From: JBFWWW01 sp050245975
GTDB lineage: Bacteria > Pseudomonadota > Alphaproteobacteria > Rhizobiales > Hyphomicrobiaceae
Direction: 5' to 3'
Assembly: GCA_050245975.1 (NCBI GenBank)
Contig: JBFWWW010000131.1
Span: 1 to 11,353, forward strand
DNA length: 11,353 bases
Within the stretch, counting starts at the first letter, position 1, and each line of letters starts with the position of its first letter. The notes beneath the pieces were generated by a model. The model worked only from the letters and a program-made list of their open reading frames with translations. It was not told the DNA's origin and did not search any database. Of this stretch, positions 1-7,221 are shown piece after piece. The translations under genes and the position numbers were made by a program.

Positions 1-322
1 CGAACCCCTTGGTGTCTTGGCGCTGCTCGTGCTTGTCGGCCTTACCCCATCCGGCACGGCGCGCTTCTGGTGGACGCTCGCAGCACTACTCTTATTGGCC
101 TCGACGCACCTGACCTATTGGTTCGTAACCCACCCCGTGAATAGCGTCTGGACCAAGAACGTTGAGTTGAGCGGCATCAGCGCAGCCTTCTTCTCCCTGT
201 TCGCGTCCGAAGTTACCGGCGACTGGTCGCAGCTGCGCAACATCTGGGAATGCTCCCATGTTGCAAGGGCGATCCTATCGATGCTCAGTCTAGTCGCTCT
301 GACGATCGGGCTCACAACGTAG
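1..322 (+). CDS. DUF1772-like (anthrone oxygenase-like) membrane protein, 5' end outside window
   Basis: This reading frame is open from the window edge (codons from position 2) to a TAG at 320-322, so the gene is truncated at its 5' end. A TTG at 17 is only an internal possibility, not a supported start. The visible 106 or so residues contain a hydrophobic helix (LAALLLLAS), then THPVNSVWTKNVELSG, then an acidic/aromatic stretch with W-x-x-L-R-x-x-W-E-x-S-H-x-x-R-A, and a final hydrophobic helix. This order of TxPVNxxW and RxxWExSHxxRA is what I know from the DUF1772 family of small membrane proteins. It lies convergent to the DUF305 gene inside the presumed integrated element. No function beyond family membership can be given. 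The assignment is from motif memory, not from a search. Confidence 0.6.
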   Translation, partial: EPLGVLALLVLVGLTPSGTARFWWTLAALLLLASTHLTYWFVTHPVNSVWTKNVELSGISAAFFSLFASEVTGDWSQLRNIWECSHVARAILSMLSLVALTIGLTT

Positions 323-399
323 GGGGCGCAGGCGGAAAGCCGCACGCGATGGGCGACACGCTTTGTTGTTGCTGCGCCTGCGTTACGCGCGTGGGCGAG
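323..399. other. convergent intergenic gap with an 8-bp inverted repeat
   Basis: This 77-nt gap separates two convergent genes. It contains CGCAGGCG at 327-334 and its exact complement CGCCTGCG at 375-382, with a 40-nt spacer. There is no T-run after either arm, so a standard intrinsic terminator is not supported. It may be a weak bidirectional structure or chance. Confidence 0.25.
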
Positions 400-903
400 C
401 TATCGGTTCAGCTTTTCGAGCATCGTCTTCATCTGACTAATTTCAGCCTGCTGGCTGGAGACGATGGTCTTGCACAGCTCCTTGATCTGGGGCGTCTGAG
501 CCGGCGACTTCTCGCACATGAGGATTGCACCGGCATGGTGTGGAATCATCGACCGCAGGAACTGACCATCGGTGACGGCAGTCTGCTGACGGATCAAGAC
601 GAAGAATCCGACCAAGGCAATGATGCTGACTCCAGCGATAATCGTGTTGAGACGCTTGTCGCGATACATCGAGCTCATCAGGGCAAGCTCGATCAGGGCC
701 ATCGGCGCCGACATCAACCCGGCCATGTAGAACTGGTTGACGTTGTTGTAGACGTTGGCAAACGAATTCACCATCGCGTACATAAGAATGTACATCGCCA
801 CAAAAGAGAGAACGACCATTCCAAGGAGACGGTAGTAGTGATGCCGACTGCTAATGTCGTGACTACCCGACTGCTCATGATGCACGTGCGTATGACTGAC
901 CAT
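400..903 (-). CDS. DUF305 family membrane protein with His-rich N-terminus
   Basis: The 167-residue protein has an N-terminal stretch rich in His (MVSHTHVHHEQSGSH), three predicted membrane helices (about residues 26-46, 56-77 and 87-105), and a C-terminal DUF305 core. The core carries MIPHHAGAILMC (119-130), a second Cys at 144, and a Q-x-x-E-I-x-x-M helix near 151-158. DUF305 proteins are usually extracytoplasmic, and some members bind copper or other metals. The His and Met residues of MIPHH are the family's hallmark. The ATG at 903 is preceded by a strong Shine-Dalgarno (GGAGGAAGG, complement of 907-915), which fixes the start. A sampled stretch of the gene is about 50% GC, against about 75% in the peroxidase gene to the right, in line with a cargo gene of the integrated element. 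A metal-handling role is inference from the family; no partner metal gene is visible. Confidence 0.85.
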   Translation of the reverse strand: MVSHTHVHHEQSGSHDISSRHHYYRLLGMVVLSFVAMYILMYAMVNSFANVYNNVNQFYMAGLMSAPMALIELALMSSMYRDKRLNTIIAGVSIIALVGFFVLIRQQTAVTDGQFLRSMIPHHAGAILMCEKSPAQTPQIKELCKTIVSSQQAEISQMKTMLEKLNR

Positions 904-1030
904 CGGCCTTCCTCCATTGTCTGAGGCAAACGAGGAGGCGCTACTTTCTGTTCCTCAGTGCGTTCCGTCGAGCAAGTGCGCAAAAACGCAGGTGAAAGGA
1001 CGGTAACTTCGATGAAATCAACGGTTAAGG
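904..1030. other. intergenic region upstream of DUF305 and downstream of integrase
   Basis: About 127 nt hold the Shine-Dalgarno of the DUF305 gene and presumably its promoter. I see no convincing -35/-10 pair, terminator hairpin or small gene. Confidence 0.4.
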
Positions 1031-2380
1031 CTACGCCGCTGACAACACGGGCGCTGCGCCGGCATTTCCTTCATCTGCCGTTGCCGCCGGCGTCGGCGTC
1101 AACGAAGCGGCCGGTTCCCCGGCTGAGCTCCGTTTCCGCTCCTCACGACAAGCCAATGCAACATGCTCAGCCCAAAGCTCCAGCGCCGCCCGGACCTGAG
1201 GGCGCATCTTGGCGTGGTTGTAGTGCTGGTTTCCGACCCCGGGCCGTGCATGGTTGAGCACGCGGTCGGCCACCTCATCCGGAATGCCCTGCTCGCCTAG
1301 AAAGGTTCGCAGCGTTCTACGCAGGTCGTGCGTGCGCATATCCGGCACACCGAACGCGTTCTCGCGGTTGCGCCGCATGGCCATCGACACGGCTTCACCG
1401 TTGATGTGCCCAACACGACCGTCGCTAACGGGACTTGGAAACACATACTCCGAGTCCCCTGACAGAGCGATTGCTCTGGATATGACATCCATCGCCGGTT
1501 CAGTCAGCGGGACCATATGGTCCCGCCGGTTCTTGGTTCGGCCGTGAATCGTTTGCCCACCTTCCACCTTATCGCCAGGAAGGGTCCAGAGCTTGTCTGC
1601 GTGGTTGATCTCGCTCTTGCGCATTCCCGCTACTTCCGAACGGCGCTGTCCCGTCAACAGAGCCAGACGGAAGATCAGCCGCAAAGGCTCCGACATCTCG
1701 GCCTTGTCGAGACCGTTCCAGAACTGGCCGATCTCCTCGGCGGTCAGCACGCGATCGCGCACGCTGGGGCCTGCCGATGCCTTCCTGACCTTGTATGCCG
1801 GGTTGCTGTCCACGTACTCCTCGTCGATCGCCCATGAGTAGATGCGGCTCACCATGCCCACGACGCGATCGGCGTGGACTCGAGCTCCCCGCGTCGCGAT
1901 CTTGTCGCGCACCTTTAGGATCACATCCTGCTTGGTGATCAGGCCTGCAGCCATCTCGCCGATGCTCGGCCGAAGGTCCGCATTGATCAGACGCTCATAC
2001 TCGACGACAGCAGCGGGCTTCAGCTTCACGCGCGCATGCTTTTCGAGCCACGCATCAGCGAGCTTGTTGAACGATAACCCATCCAGGCGCCCGCGGCGCT
2101 CTGCCAGCTTTTGGCCCTGCGGGTCTTGTCCTTGAGCGATACGCGCGATGGCATCCAGGGCCAGCTCACGCGCCTTGGCGAGCTTGATTGCAGGAAACTC
2201 GCCAAGCGTCAGACGCCGCTTGCGCCTTCCATGAGAATAGAGAAGAGCCCACGTCTTCACGCCACCCGGCGTTACGCGCAGTATCAAGCCCTTTGCCTCG
2301 GTATCGCGATACTCCTGCCGCCGCCCTACGGCTTTGACGGTCTCTACAAAACGAGCGGTAAAATTAACCGGCATGTTCAT
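1031..2380 (-). CDS. P4-type tyrosine recombinase (site-specific integrase)
   Basis: This is a 449-residue integrase when started at the ATG at 2378-2380. The N-terminus matches the DUF4102 arm-binding domain of P4-type integrases (EYRDTEAKGLILRVTPGG, then KTWALLYSHGRRKRRLTLGEFP). A SAM-like core-binding domain follows at about residues 100-205. The catalytic domain shows the Arg of TGQRRSEV (R246), HDLRR (H351, R354), a further His in NHARPG (H377) and the Tyr nucleophile in NQHYNHA (Y387). It catalyses integration and excision through a 3'-phosphotyrosine link. The frame stays open upstream to a possible start at 2497, but those 39 residues do not resemble the family, so 2380 or the ATG at 2374 is preferred. 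A short G-rich stretch (CGGGGG) just upstream may serve as ribosome site. The C-terminal 40 or so residues are Ala/Pro/Thr-rich and non-conserved. The adjacent tRNA-Pro fragment is its likely attachment site. Confidence 0.93.
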   Translation of the reverse strand: MNMPVNFTARFVETVKAVGRRQEYRDTEAKGLILRVTPGGVKTWALLYSHGRRKRRLTLGEFPAIKLAKARELALDAIARIAQGQDPQGQKLAERRGRLDGLSFNKLADAWLEKHARVKLKPAAVVEYERLINADLRPSIGEMAAGLITKQDVILKVRDKIATRGARVHADRVVGMVSRIYSWAIDEEYVDSNPAYKVRKASAGPSVRDRVLTAEEIGQFWNGLDKAEMSEPLRLIFRLALLTGQRRSEVAGMRKSEINHADKLWTLPGDKVEGGQTIHGRTKNRRDHMVPLTEPAMDVISRAIALSGDSEYVFPSPVSDGRVGHINGEAVSMAMRRNRENAFGVPDMRTHDLRRTLRTFLGEQGIPDEVADRVLNHARPGVGNQHYNHAKMRPQVRAALELWAEHVALACREERKRSSAGEPAASLTPTPAATADEGNAGAAPVLSAA

Positions 2381-2569
2381 CCCCCGAGCACGTAAACAGT
2401 CCGTGGTCGTCTCACTTTTGGGGTTCCCCTGGGGTTCCCGCGCGACCTGGCTTGCGTCGATGTTCACTGGATGTTCCAGGACGGAACGTAGGCTCAAAGT
2501 TGGGCGATTTCAATGAGATAATGAGATTTCTGCGTCCAGAGCCGACCGAGGAAATCTGGCCCAATGCCC
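2381..2569. promoter_or_regulatory. integrase upstream region with several direct and inverted repeats
   Basis: This non-coding stretch between the integrase and the tRNA fragment contains: TGGGGTTCCC twice (2419-2428 and 2430-2439, 11-nt period), GATGTTC twice (2459-2465 and 2470-2476, again 11-nt period), AATGAGAT in tandem (2512-2519 and 2520-2527), and an inverted repeat AGATTTC (2524-2530) / GAAATCT (2551-2557). Arm-type sites for integrase or excisionase, or integrase operators, normally lie in this position and often as phased short repeats. Assigning that role here is inference. No protein-coding signal is convincing. Confidence 0.5.
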
Positions 2570-2614
2570 CTGGGGGACTGGGGGTCGGGAGTTCAAATCT
2601 CCCCGCTCCGACCA
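2570..2614 (+). repeat. attachment-site copy of the tRNA-Pro(GGG) 3' half (att junction)
   Basis: The sequence reads as a tRNA from position 32 onward: anticodon loop CTGGGGG (2570-2576, anticodon GGG at 2572-2574, U33 and G37 correct for tRNA-Pro), stem ACTGG, variable loop GGGTC, T stem GGGAG, T loop TTCAAAT, T stem CTCCC, acceptor CGCTCCG, discriminator A and encoded CCA ending at 2614. A 3' acceptor CGCTCCG implies a 5' end CGGAGCG, typical of proline tRNAs, but no such sequence lies upstream. The nucleotides before the loop (TGCCC) cannot pair with ACTGG. So only the 3' half is present, as expected at the distal end of an element inserted into a tRNA gene. The integrase next to it supports this. 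An intact tRNA-Pro(GGG) is expected to the left, outside the window. Confidence 0.82.
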
Positions 2615-2845
2615 ATCGTTTCCGCGACGCTATCAAGCCGAGCCGCATGAACCTCGCCGGTAGCGCTGGGATAAACTCCTCGCTCGTCCCCAATCCATCC
2701 GTGTCGCCCATGAGAAACGGGGGACAATGCACGGCCTGACGCGCCGGCTTCCGGCCATAGAACGCAGCCGACAGTTCTCGACTCTTGAGAACGCCGCCGA
2801 AAAGACGTAGCGGTTGCAAGGATATATCGAGATCCGGAGCGGTCG
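2615..2845. other. intergenic region between att junction and peroxidase
   Basis: These 231 nt would be the original chromosomal sequence downstream of tRNA-Pro. No gene is convincing. A GGAG shortly before 2846 serves the peroxidase. A TTGAGA at 2795-2800 and TATATC at 2823-2828 resemble promoter elements, but their 22-nt spacing is too long to call a promoter. Confidence 0.35.
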
Positions 2846-3817
2846 ATGACTGTGGAAAGCCAGGCTGTAACATCGAAGCTTTCGCGCGCGGCGGTCTTCC
2901 TGGTGGCGACGCTCAACGATGGCGAGGCCAGCCTGGATGCCGTCCGTACCATGTGCGGCGATCTGGCGGGTTTCGTGCGGGCGGTCGGCTTTCGCGATCT
3001 CGACGGCGGGCTCTCCTGCATCATGGGTTTCGGCTCGGACGCCTGGGATCGGTTGTTCGGCCATCCGCGACCGAAGGAGTTGCATCCTTTTCGTGAGATC
3101 CGAGGGCGGCACCATGCCGTCGCGACGCCGGGCGATATCCTGTTCCACATCCGCGCGCGGAGCATGGATTCGTGCTTCGAACTTGCGATGCAGATCACGA
3201 CTCGGCTCGGCGGCGCGATCACCGTCGTCGATGAGACGCACGGCTTCAAATTCTTCGACCAGCGCGACATGATCGGCTTCGTCGACGGCACCGAGAATCC
3301 GGTCGGGCCGGCGAGTGTCGACGCCGTGCTGATCGGCGACGAGGACCCCGTCTTCGCCGGCGGCAGCTACGTCGTCGTCCAGAAATACCTGCACGATTTG
3401 ACGGGTTGGAACGATCTTCCGGTCGAGCGGCAGGAATTGATCATCGGTCGAAAGAAACTTTCCGACATCGAGCTGGAGGATGCCGTCAAGCCCTCTTGCG
3501 CGCACAATGCTCTCACCTCGATTACGGATGAGAGCGGGAAGGAACTCAAGATCGTGCGGGACAACATGCCGTTCGGCGAGATCCGCAAGGGCGAGTTCGG
3601 TACTTACTTCATCGGCTATGCGCGATCGCCGTCGCGGATCGAGCGGATGCTCCAGAACATGTTCGTGGGCGATCCACCGGGTAACTACGATCGCCTGCTC
3701 GACTTCAGCCGCGCGACGACGGGGAGCCTGTTCTTCGTCCCGTCAACGACCTTCCTCGGCAGCGCCGGGCCGGCCACGCAGAGCTCCGCGACGCCGGCTC
3801 CGAGGTCGGCCGGATAG
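2846..3817 (+). CDS. dypB: class B dye-decolourising (DyP-type) haem peroxidase
   Basis: The 323-residue protein is a DyP peroxidase, which uses H2O2 to oxidise dyes, phenolics or porphyrin-type substrates with a b-type haem. It carries the signature GFVDGTENP (144-152) with distal Asp147, proximal haem ligand His220 in CAHN, and distal Arg238 and Asn240 in RDNMPFG, followed by GTYFIGYAR (252-260). The spacings Asp to His (73) and His to Arg (18) equal those I recall for Rhodococcus DypB (D153, H226, R244, N246). There is no twin-arginine leader, so it is probably cytoplasmic, like YfeX. The last 20 residues are Ala/Pro/Ser-rich and I see no encapsulin-targeting motif. The ATG at 2846 follows GGAG at a suitable distance. 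It ends 4 nt from the stop of the convergent molybdoenzyme. The physiological substrate is unknown. Confidence 0.92.
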   Translation: MTVESQAVTSKLSRAAVFLVATLNDGEASLDAVRTMCGDLAGFVRAVGFRDLDGGLSCIMGFGSDAWDRLFGHPRPKELHPFREIRGRHHAVATPGDILFHIRARSMDSCFELAMQITTRLGGAITVVDETHGFKFFDQRDMIGFVDGTENPVGPASVDAVLIGDEDPVFAGGSYVVVQKYLHDLTGWNDLPVERQELIIGRKKLSDIELEDAVKPSCAHNALTSITDESGKELKIVRDNMPFGEIRKGEFGTYFIGYARSPSRIERMLQNMFVGDPPGNYDRLLDFSRATTGSLFFVPSTTFLGSAGPATQSSATPAPRSAG

Positions 3818-3821
3818 ATCG

Positions 3822-6164
3822 CTATTCTGCGGCGGTCGCAGGATCATTGGTCGCGGCCCCGAAGATGCGCGCCGCAAACGGTTCTGTATCGTTGCCGTTC
3901 AGCTCCGCCAGCCGTTCCAGCAGCCACGGCTCGGGCTCGCCGAAACTCAGGCGCCGCACCGCGACCGGCGAGGACTTCAATTGCGGCTGATGGCTGATCG
4001 GATCGCGCGCATACCAGGTGTGCTGGTTGGCTGACTGTGCGTCGCGTCCATAGTGGAACGGTACGAACACCTCGCCTGGCCGGACGGTATCGACCACCAT
4101 CGCCACGCCTTCCCATCGGCCGTGCGGCGAGGTGATCTCCACCATGTCGCCAAGGCCGATGTCGAGCCGCGCCGCGTCCTCGGGATGGATTTCGACATAG
4201 GGATGCGGCGCGTGGCGGTTCAGCACCTCCGAACGCGCCGTCTTGGTGCGGGTGTGGAAGTGATAGACGACTCGGCCGGTGATCAGGGTGAAGGGGTACT
4301 TGTCCGACACCGGATTGGGCTGCCGCCGCCACTGGACGGGTCTGAGGAACGCCTTGCCCTTCGGGTCGATGCGCTCATAGTCCGCCCGGGTGTTGGGGGC
4401 GCCGCTCAGGAAGTCGGCACCGTAGGTCTGGCAATAGTCGATATGAGTTCCGAAGTTCAGGTCCTCGTAGAGTCGCTCGCATCCACGCGGATGCCGGTCG
4501 TTGCACGGCCAGCGCACCGCGCCCATTTCCAGGATCAGCTCGTAGCTCATCCCCGAATAGTCGCAGGGCCGGCCCTTCGATACCTTGCGCCATTCCTCGA
4601 ACGCTTCCCTGGGATCGGCGAACGCGATCAGCGCGGCGCCCTCACGATCCTTGAAGTCGAGGCGGCGGGCCACCTCGACGACGACGTCGAAGTCGCTGCG
4701 CGCCTCACCGGGCGGATCGACAGCTTTCAAGAGCAGGTTGACGCTGCGGTCGGCATTGGTGATGCAGCCTGATTTCTCGCCCCACATCGCCGCCGGGAAA
4801 TAGATGTCCGCCAGATCGACCGTCTCGGCATCGATGAAGGGGTCCTGCACGACGAGAAAGAGCTGGTCGAGGATGCGCCGCGAACGGTTCTGGTCGGGCA
4901 GACTGACCAGCGGGTTGGTGCCGATCACCCACATGAACTCGATCTCGCCGCGCTCTGCGCTTTCCATCATCGACATGATGTCGTTGGGGACCTCGTGGCG
5001 GAAACGGTCGAAATCGAGATTCCAACACTCGGCGAGGTCGCGCATCTGCTGCTCGTTGTGCGGATTGCGATAGGCGGGATAGGAGCCGCCCGCGCCGGCC
5101 TCGCGATTGCACATCGCCGATGGCTGCCCGGCCATCAGCAGCGGCCCTGCGCCGGGCTTGCCGATCGCGCCCCTCAGCAGATGCACCGAATTGACCAGCG
5201 ACGAGGAAGCGGTCGCCTCGACGCTCTGATAGAAACCCTGCAGCACGGTCGAGACGAAATGCGGCGTGGTGCCGATCCATTCGGCTGCGGTCTCCAGCTC
5301 GGCTCGCGGAATGGCGCAGATCTTCGCGACGCGCTCAGGCGGATAGTTGCGAACCATCGCCTCCATCTCCGGAAAGCCGACCGTGTGCTTGTCGACGAAA
5401 TCGCGATCGATCCAGCCGTTCCGGATCAGCAGATGAATAATCCCGTTCATCAGCGCGACGTTGCTGCCGGGGGCGAGCTGCAGGTGGAGGTCGGCACCCT
5501 GCCGCACGGTCGGCGATTTGCGCGGATCGGCGACAATGATGCGGCCGCCGTTGGCCTGCTTCGCAGCCAGCATCCGCTCCCACAAGACCGTCTGCACCTC
5601 GGCGACGTTATGGCCATAGAGGCACAGCAGCTCCGCCTGGTCGATGTCGGCATAGGAAGCGACGGGACCGTCCGTGCCGAAGTTGGCCATGAGCCCGGTG
5701 GCCGAGGTCGCCGTGCACAGCCGTGTATTGCCGTCGATGTTGGCGGACTGGAGCCCGCCGCGCCACAGCTTGGCCAGCGCATAAAGCTCCTCGATGGTCA
5801 GCTGCCCGGAATTGTAGCAGGCGAGATTGTTGTGACCCTGAGCCCAGGCGTCGCGAAAACGCTCGACGAAGAAGTCCATCGCTTCCGCCCAGCTCGCCGG
5901 CTGCAGCAGCTCGCCCTTCGTCCGCCGGATCATCGGCACCGTGCCGCGGCGTTTGGAGTGGTTGGCGACCCAGGCGTGCTCGCCCTTGGGTCCCAGATGG
6001 CCGAAACTGACAGGATGGCCGGCCTGTCCGCGCACGCCGACGATGCGCCCATCCTTGACCGCGATGTCCATCCCGCAACCGTTCGAGCAGAGAAGGCACG
6101 CCGAATGCACCCATTCGTCGGGCTCCCCACCGATGGCGAGATTGATGTCGATTCTGGATTGCAT
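3822..6164 (-). CDS. molybdopterin-dependent oxidoreductase, nitrate reductase/formate dehydrogenase superfamily, three-Cys cluster site
   Basis: This 780-residue protein has the layout of the DMSO-reductase superfamily: an N-terminal iron-sulfur domain, the large bis-MGD binding region, and a C-terminal molydopterin dinucleotide-binding beta-barrel from about residue 640 (TLITGRVVYHFHTRT, then YVEIHPEDAARLDIGLGDMVEI). The cluster motif is CLLCSNGC (Cys23, 26, 30), but the position where a fourth Cys is normally found reads GHLGPKG (Gly58), with the usual Lys kept at 60. NIDGNTRLCTATSATGL places Cys150 as probable molybdenum ligand, as in NapA/NasA-type enzymes. The single large subunit without Fe-S or cytochrome partners suggests a cytoplasmic enzyme; there is no twin-arginine leader. 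The ATG at 6164 has GGGAGAG 5 nt upstream, so it is preferred to the open extension reaching 6269. Nitrate reductase or formate dehydrogenase are both possible substrates; I cannot choose. Confidence 0.85.
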   Translation of the reverse strand: MQSRIDINLAIGGEPDEWVHSACLLCSNGCGMDIAVKDGRIVGVRGQAGHPVSFGHLGPKGEHAWVANHSKRRGTVPMIRRTKGELLQPASWAEAMDFFVERFRDAWAQGHNNLACYNSGQLTIEELYALAKLWRGGLQSANIDGNTRLCTATSATGLMANFGTDGPVASYADIDQAELLCLYGHNVAEVQTVLWERMLAAKQANGGRIIVADPRKSPTVRQGADLHLQLAPGSNVALMNGIIHLLIRNGWIDRDFVDKHTVGFPEMEAMVRNYPPERVAKICAIPRAELETAAEWIGTTPHFVSTVLQGFYQSVEATASSSLVNSVHLLRGAIGKPGAGPLLMAGQPSAMCNREAGAGGSYPAYRNPHNEQQMRDLAECWNLDFDRFRHEVPNDIMSMMESAERGEIEFMWVIGTNPLVSLPDQNRSRRILDQLFLVVQDPFIDAETVDLADIYFPAAMWGEKSGCITNADRSVNLLLKAVDPPGEARSDFDVVVEVARRLDFKDREGAALIAFADPREAFEEWRKVSKGRPCDYSGMSYELILEMGAVRWPCNDRHPRGCERLYEDLNFGTHIDYCQTYGADFLSGAPNTRADYERIDPKGKAFLRPVQWRRQPNPVSDKYPFTLITGRVVYHFHTRTKTARSEVLNRHAPHPYVEIHPEDAARLDIGLGDMVEITSPHGRWEGVAMVVDTVRPGEVFVPFHYGRDAQSANQHTWYARDPISHQPQLKSSPVAVRRLSFGEPEPWLLERLAELNGNDTEPFAARIFGAATNDPATAAE

Positions 6165-6169
6165 CGCGG

Positions 6170-6176
6170 CTCTCCC
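6170..6176 (-). promoter_or_regulatory. Shine-Dalgarno deciding the molybdoenzyme start
   Basis: GGGAGAG on the minus strand lies 5 nt before the ATG at 6162-6164. The alternative ATG at 6186-6188 has no comparable purine-rich site, so the shorter protein is chosen. Confidence 0.7.
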
Positions 6177-6346
6177 TGCGCGTTCCATCGAACGGTTCAG
6201 GAGTGCGGATGCCGTGCCGGTAACGCCCTGGCCGTCATGATGATCGGTTCGAGGCGTGGATGATCGCAAAATGAAACGGCAGGTACAACCTCGCGATTCG
6301 ACGGCAGCTTGATAGACTAGCTCGCGTCGATGGTTGCAAGAGAGTC
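6177..6346. other. divergent intergenic region, molybdoenzyme and DUF2945 gene
   Basis: The stretch should contain promoters for both divergent genes. I see no well-spaced -35/-10 pair or symmetric operator that I would defend. A purine-rich AAGAGAG just before 6347 is the likely ribosome site of the DUF2945 gene. Confidence 0.35.
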
Positions 6347-6565
6347 ATGATGAGCGAACGCTTTAAGGTTGGCGATCACGTCGCCTGGAATTCCGAGGCC
6401 GGTCACGTCAGCGGCCGCATCATCAAGGTCCATACCCGCGATACGGACTACAAGGGCTATACGCATCACGCGAGCCCGGATGACCCGCAATATGAAATCA
6501 AGAGCGACAAGACCGATCATGTCGCGATGCACAAGGGATCGGCGCTGAGGAAGATCGGGGACTGA
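6347..6565 (+). CDS. DUF2945 (HVA1/Tudor-like) small protein
   Basis: The 72-residue protein has the family pattern FKVGDHVAWNSEAGHVSG, an IIKVHTRDTDYKGYTHHAS segment, DPQYEIKSDKTDHVAMHKGSALRKI, and ends soon after. DUF2945 proteins are small SH3/Tudor-like barrels found widely in bacteria and fungi; their biochemical role is not established. Two ATGs stand side by side at 6347 and 6350 and either could be used; AAGAGAG lies a few bases upstream. It is divergent from the molybdoenzyme and convergent with the DUF488 gene 53 nt away. Family placement is confident, function is unknown. Confidence 0.88.
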   Translation: MMSERFKVGDHVAWNSEAGHVSGRIIKVHTRDTDYKGYTHHASPDDPQYEIKSDKTDHVAMHKGSALRKIGD

Positions 6566-6618
6566 CGCGCACGTTCGGTTTCTCTTCGATCGCCGCGCGC
6601 GGTTTGGCTGCGAGGCGC

Positions 6619-7191
6619 CTAGAGCATGTTCGGCTGCTCGGGAGGATAGATGATCGATGTCCCGTCGACGCGTGCGAAGGGCGTCAGCTTGTGCGGCCGA
6701 TAGCTGGTTTCCGACAGGATCTCGATGACCGGCACGCCGCGGACGTCGAGCGCATCGGCGACGAGCGAGCGGTGGCAGCGCCAGGGCACCGCCTCCGCAC
6801 ACATGATGGCTGTGCGCTTCTGGCGACCCATCCGGACGAGCGTCTCCACGGCATGGGCGAATTCGGCTGTCTGCATGTAGTCGGCATAGCCGCGGAAGCT
6901 CTTGTTGCGCCAGCCGGCATTGGGAGAATCCTTGCGGGCATGCCGCAAGCCGCCCAACGCGGGCATATGCGTATACTCGATCCGTGCCGCCCTCAGGCTG
7001 GCGGCGAGGGCGTCACCGCTGAATTGCGGATTGTGCCGTGAACCCGGCATCGTGCGGACATCGACGAGCTGCTCGATGCCGTAGATTTTCAGCAGCTTGA
7101 CGAAGCGCTCGATCGGCAAGGTCGAATGTCCGACGGTGAAGATCGCGCTTTTCGGCCAAGACGCATCCTGCGGCAGGACATGGTCGTTCAT
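6619..7191 (-). CDS. DUF488 domain protein
   Basis: The 190-residue protein shows the DUF488 hallmarks in order: FTVGHST (18-24), LVDVRTMPGSRHNPQF (42-57), LGGLR (79-83), MCAE (130-133) and WRCHR (137-141). The Cys residues at 131 and 139 and the CHR motif are conserved in the family. DUF488 proteins are cytoplasmic and of unknown activity. The start at 7191 has only a poor ribosome site. It lies 30 nt downstream of the PepSY-like gene on the same strand, so translation may depend on read-through transcription from that gene. It is probably the last gene of the methyltransferase, PepSY-like, DUF488 cluster. Confidence 0.9.
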   Translation of the reverse strand: MNDHVLPQDASWPKSAIFTVGHSTLPIERFVKLLKIYGIEQLVDVRTMPGSRHNPQFSGDALAASLRAARIEYTHMPALGGLRHARKDSPNAGWRNKSFRGYADYMQTAEFAHAVETLVRMGRQKRTAIMCAEAVPWRCHRSLVADALDVRGVPVIEILSETSYRPHKLTPFARVDGTSIIYPPEQPNML

Positions 7192-7221
7192 GATGGCAAA
7201 TCGCGGCGGACGCTCGCGACC

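Noticed and set aside
250..924. Plus-strand open frame opposite the DUF305 gene
   Set aside because: It is antisense to a recognised protein with a strong ribosome site, and its product is His/Arg/Asp-rich without a domain.
2381..2497. N-terminal extension of the integrase to 2497
   Set aside because: The 39 extra residues do not match P4-type integrases and cover the repeat-rich regulatory DNA.
2570..2614. tmRNA (ssrA) 3' end as the attachment site
   Set aside because: The acceptor strand CGCTCCG would give a 3:70 G-C pair, not the G-U needed for alanine charging of tmRNA, and the anticodon-loop and variable-loop lengths fit tRNA-Pro.
2452..2739. Plus-strand open frame containing GVGSSNLPAPTN
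   Set aside because: It arises from reading through the tRNA-Pro fragment; there is no family similarity or ribosome site.
2412..2873. Minus-strand open frame across the att region, with a peptide like GAGRFELPTPSPPG
   Set aside because: That peptide is a well-known artefact from translating a tRNA 3' end in reverse; the frame also overlaps the integrase leader.
3760..3817. Encapsulin-targeting peptide at the DyP C-terminus
   Set aside because: The tail is Ala/Pro/Ser-rich and lacks the usual SLxIGSLK-type motif; no encapsulin gene is adjacent.
4995..6263. Long plus-strand open frame (422 codons) opposite the molybdoenzyme
   Set aside because: High-GC mirror frame of a clearly conserved protein; no recognised domain.
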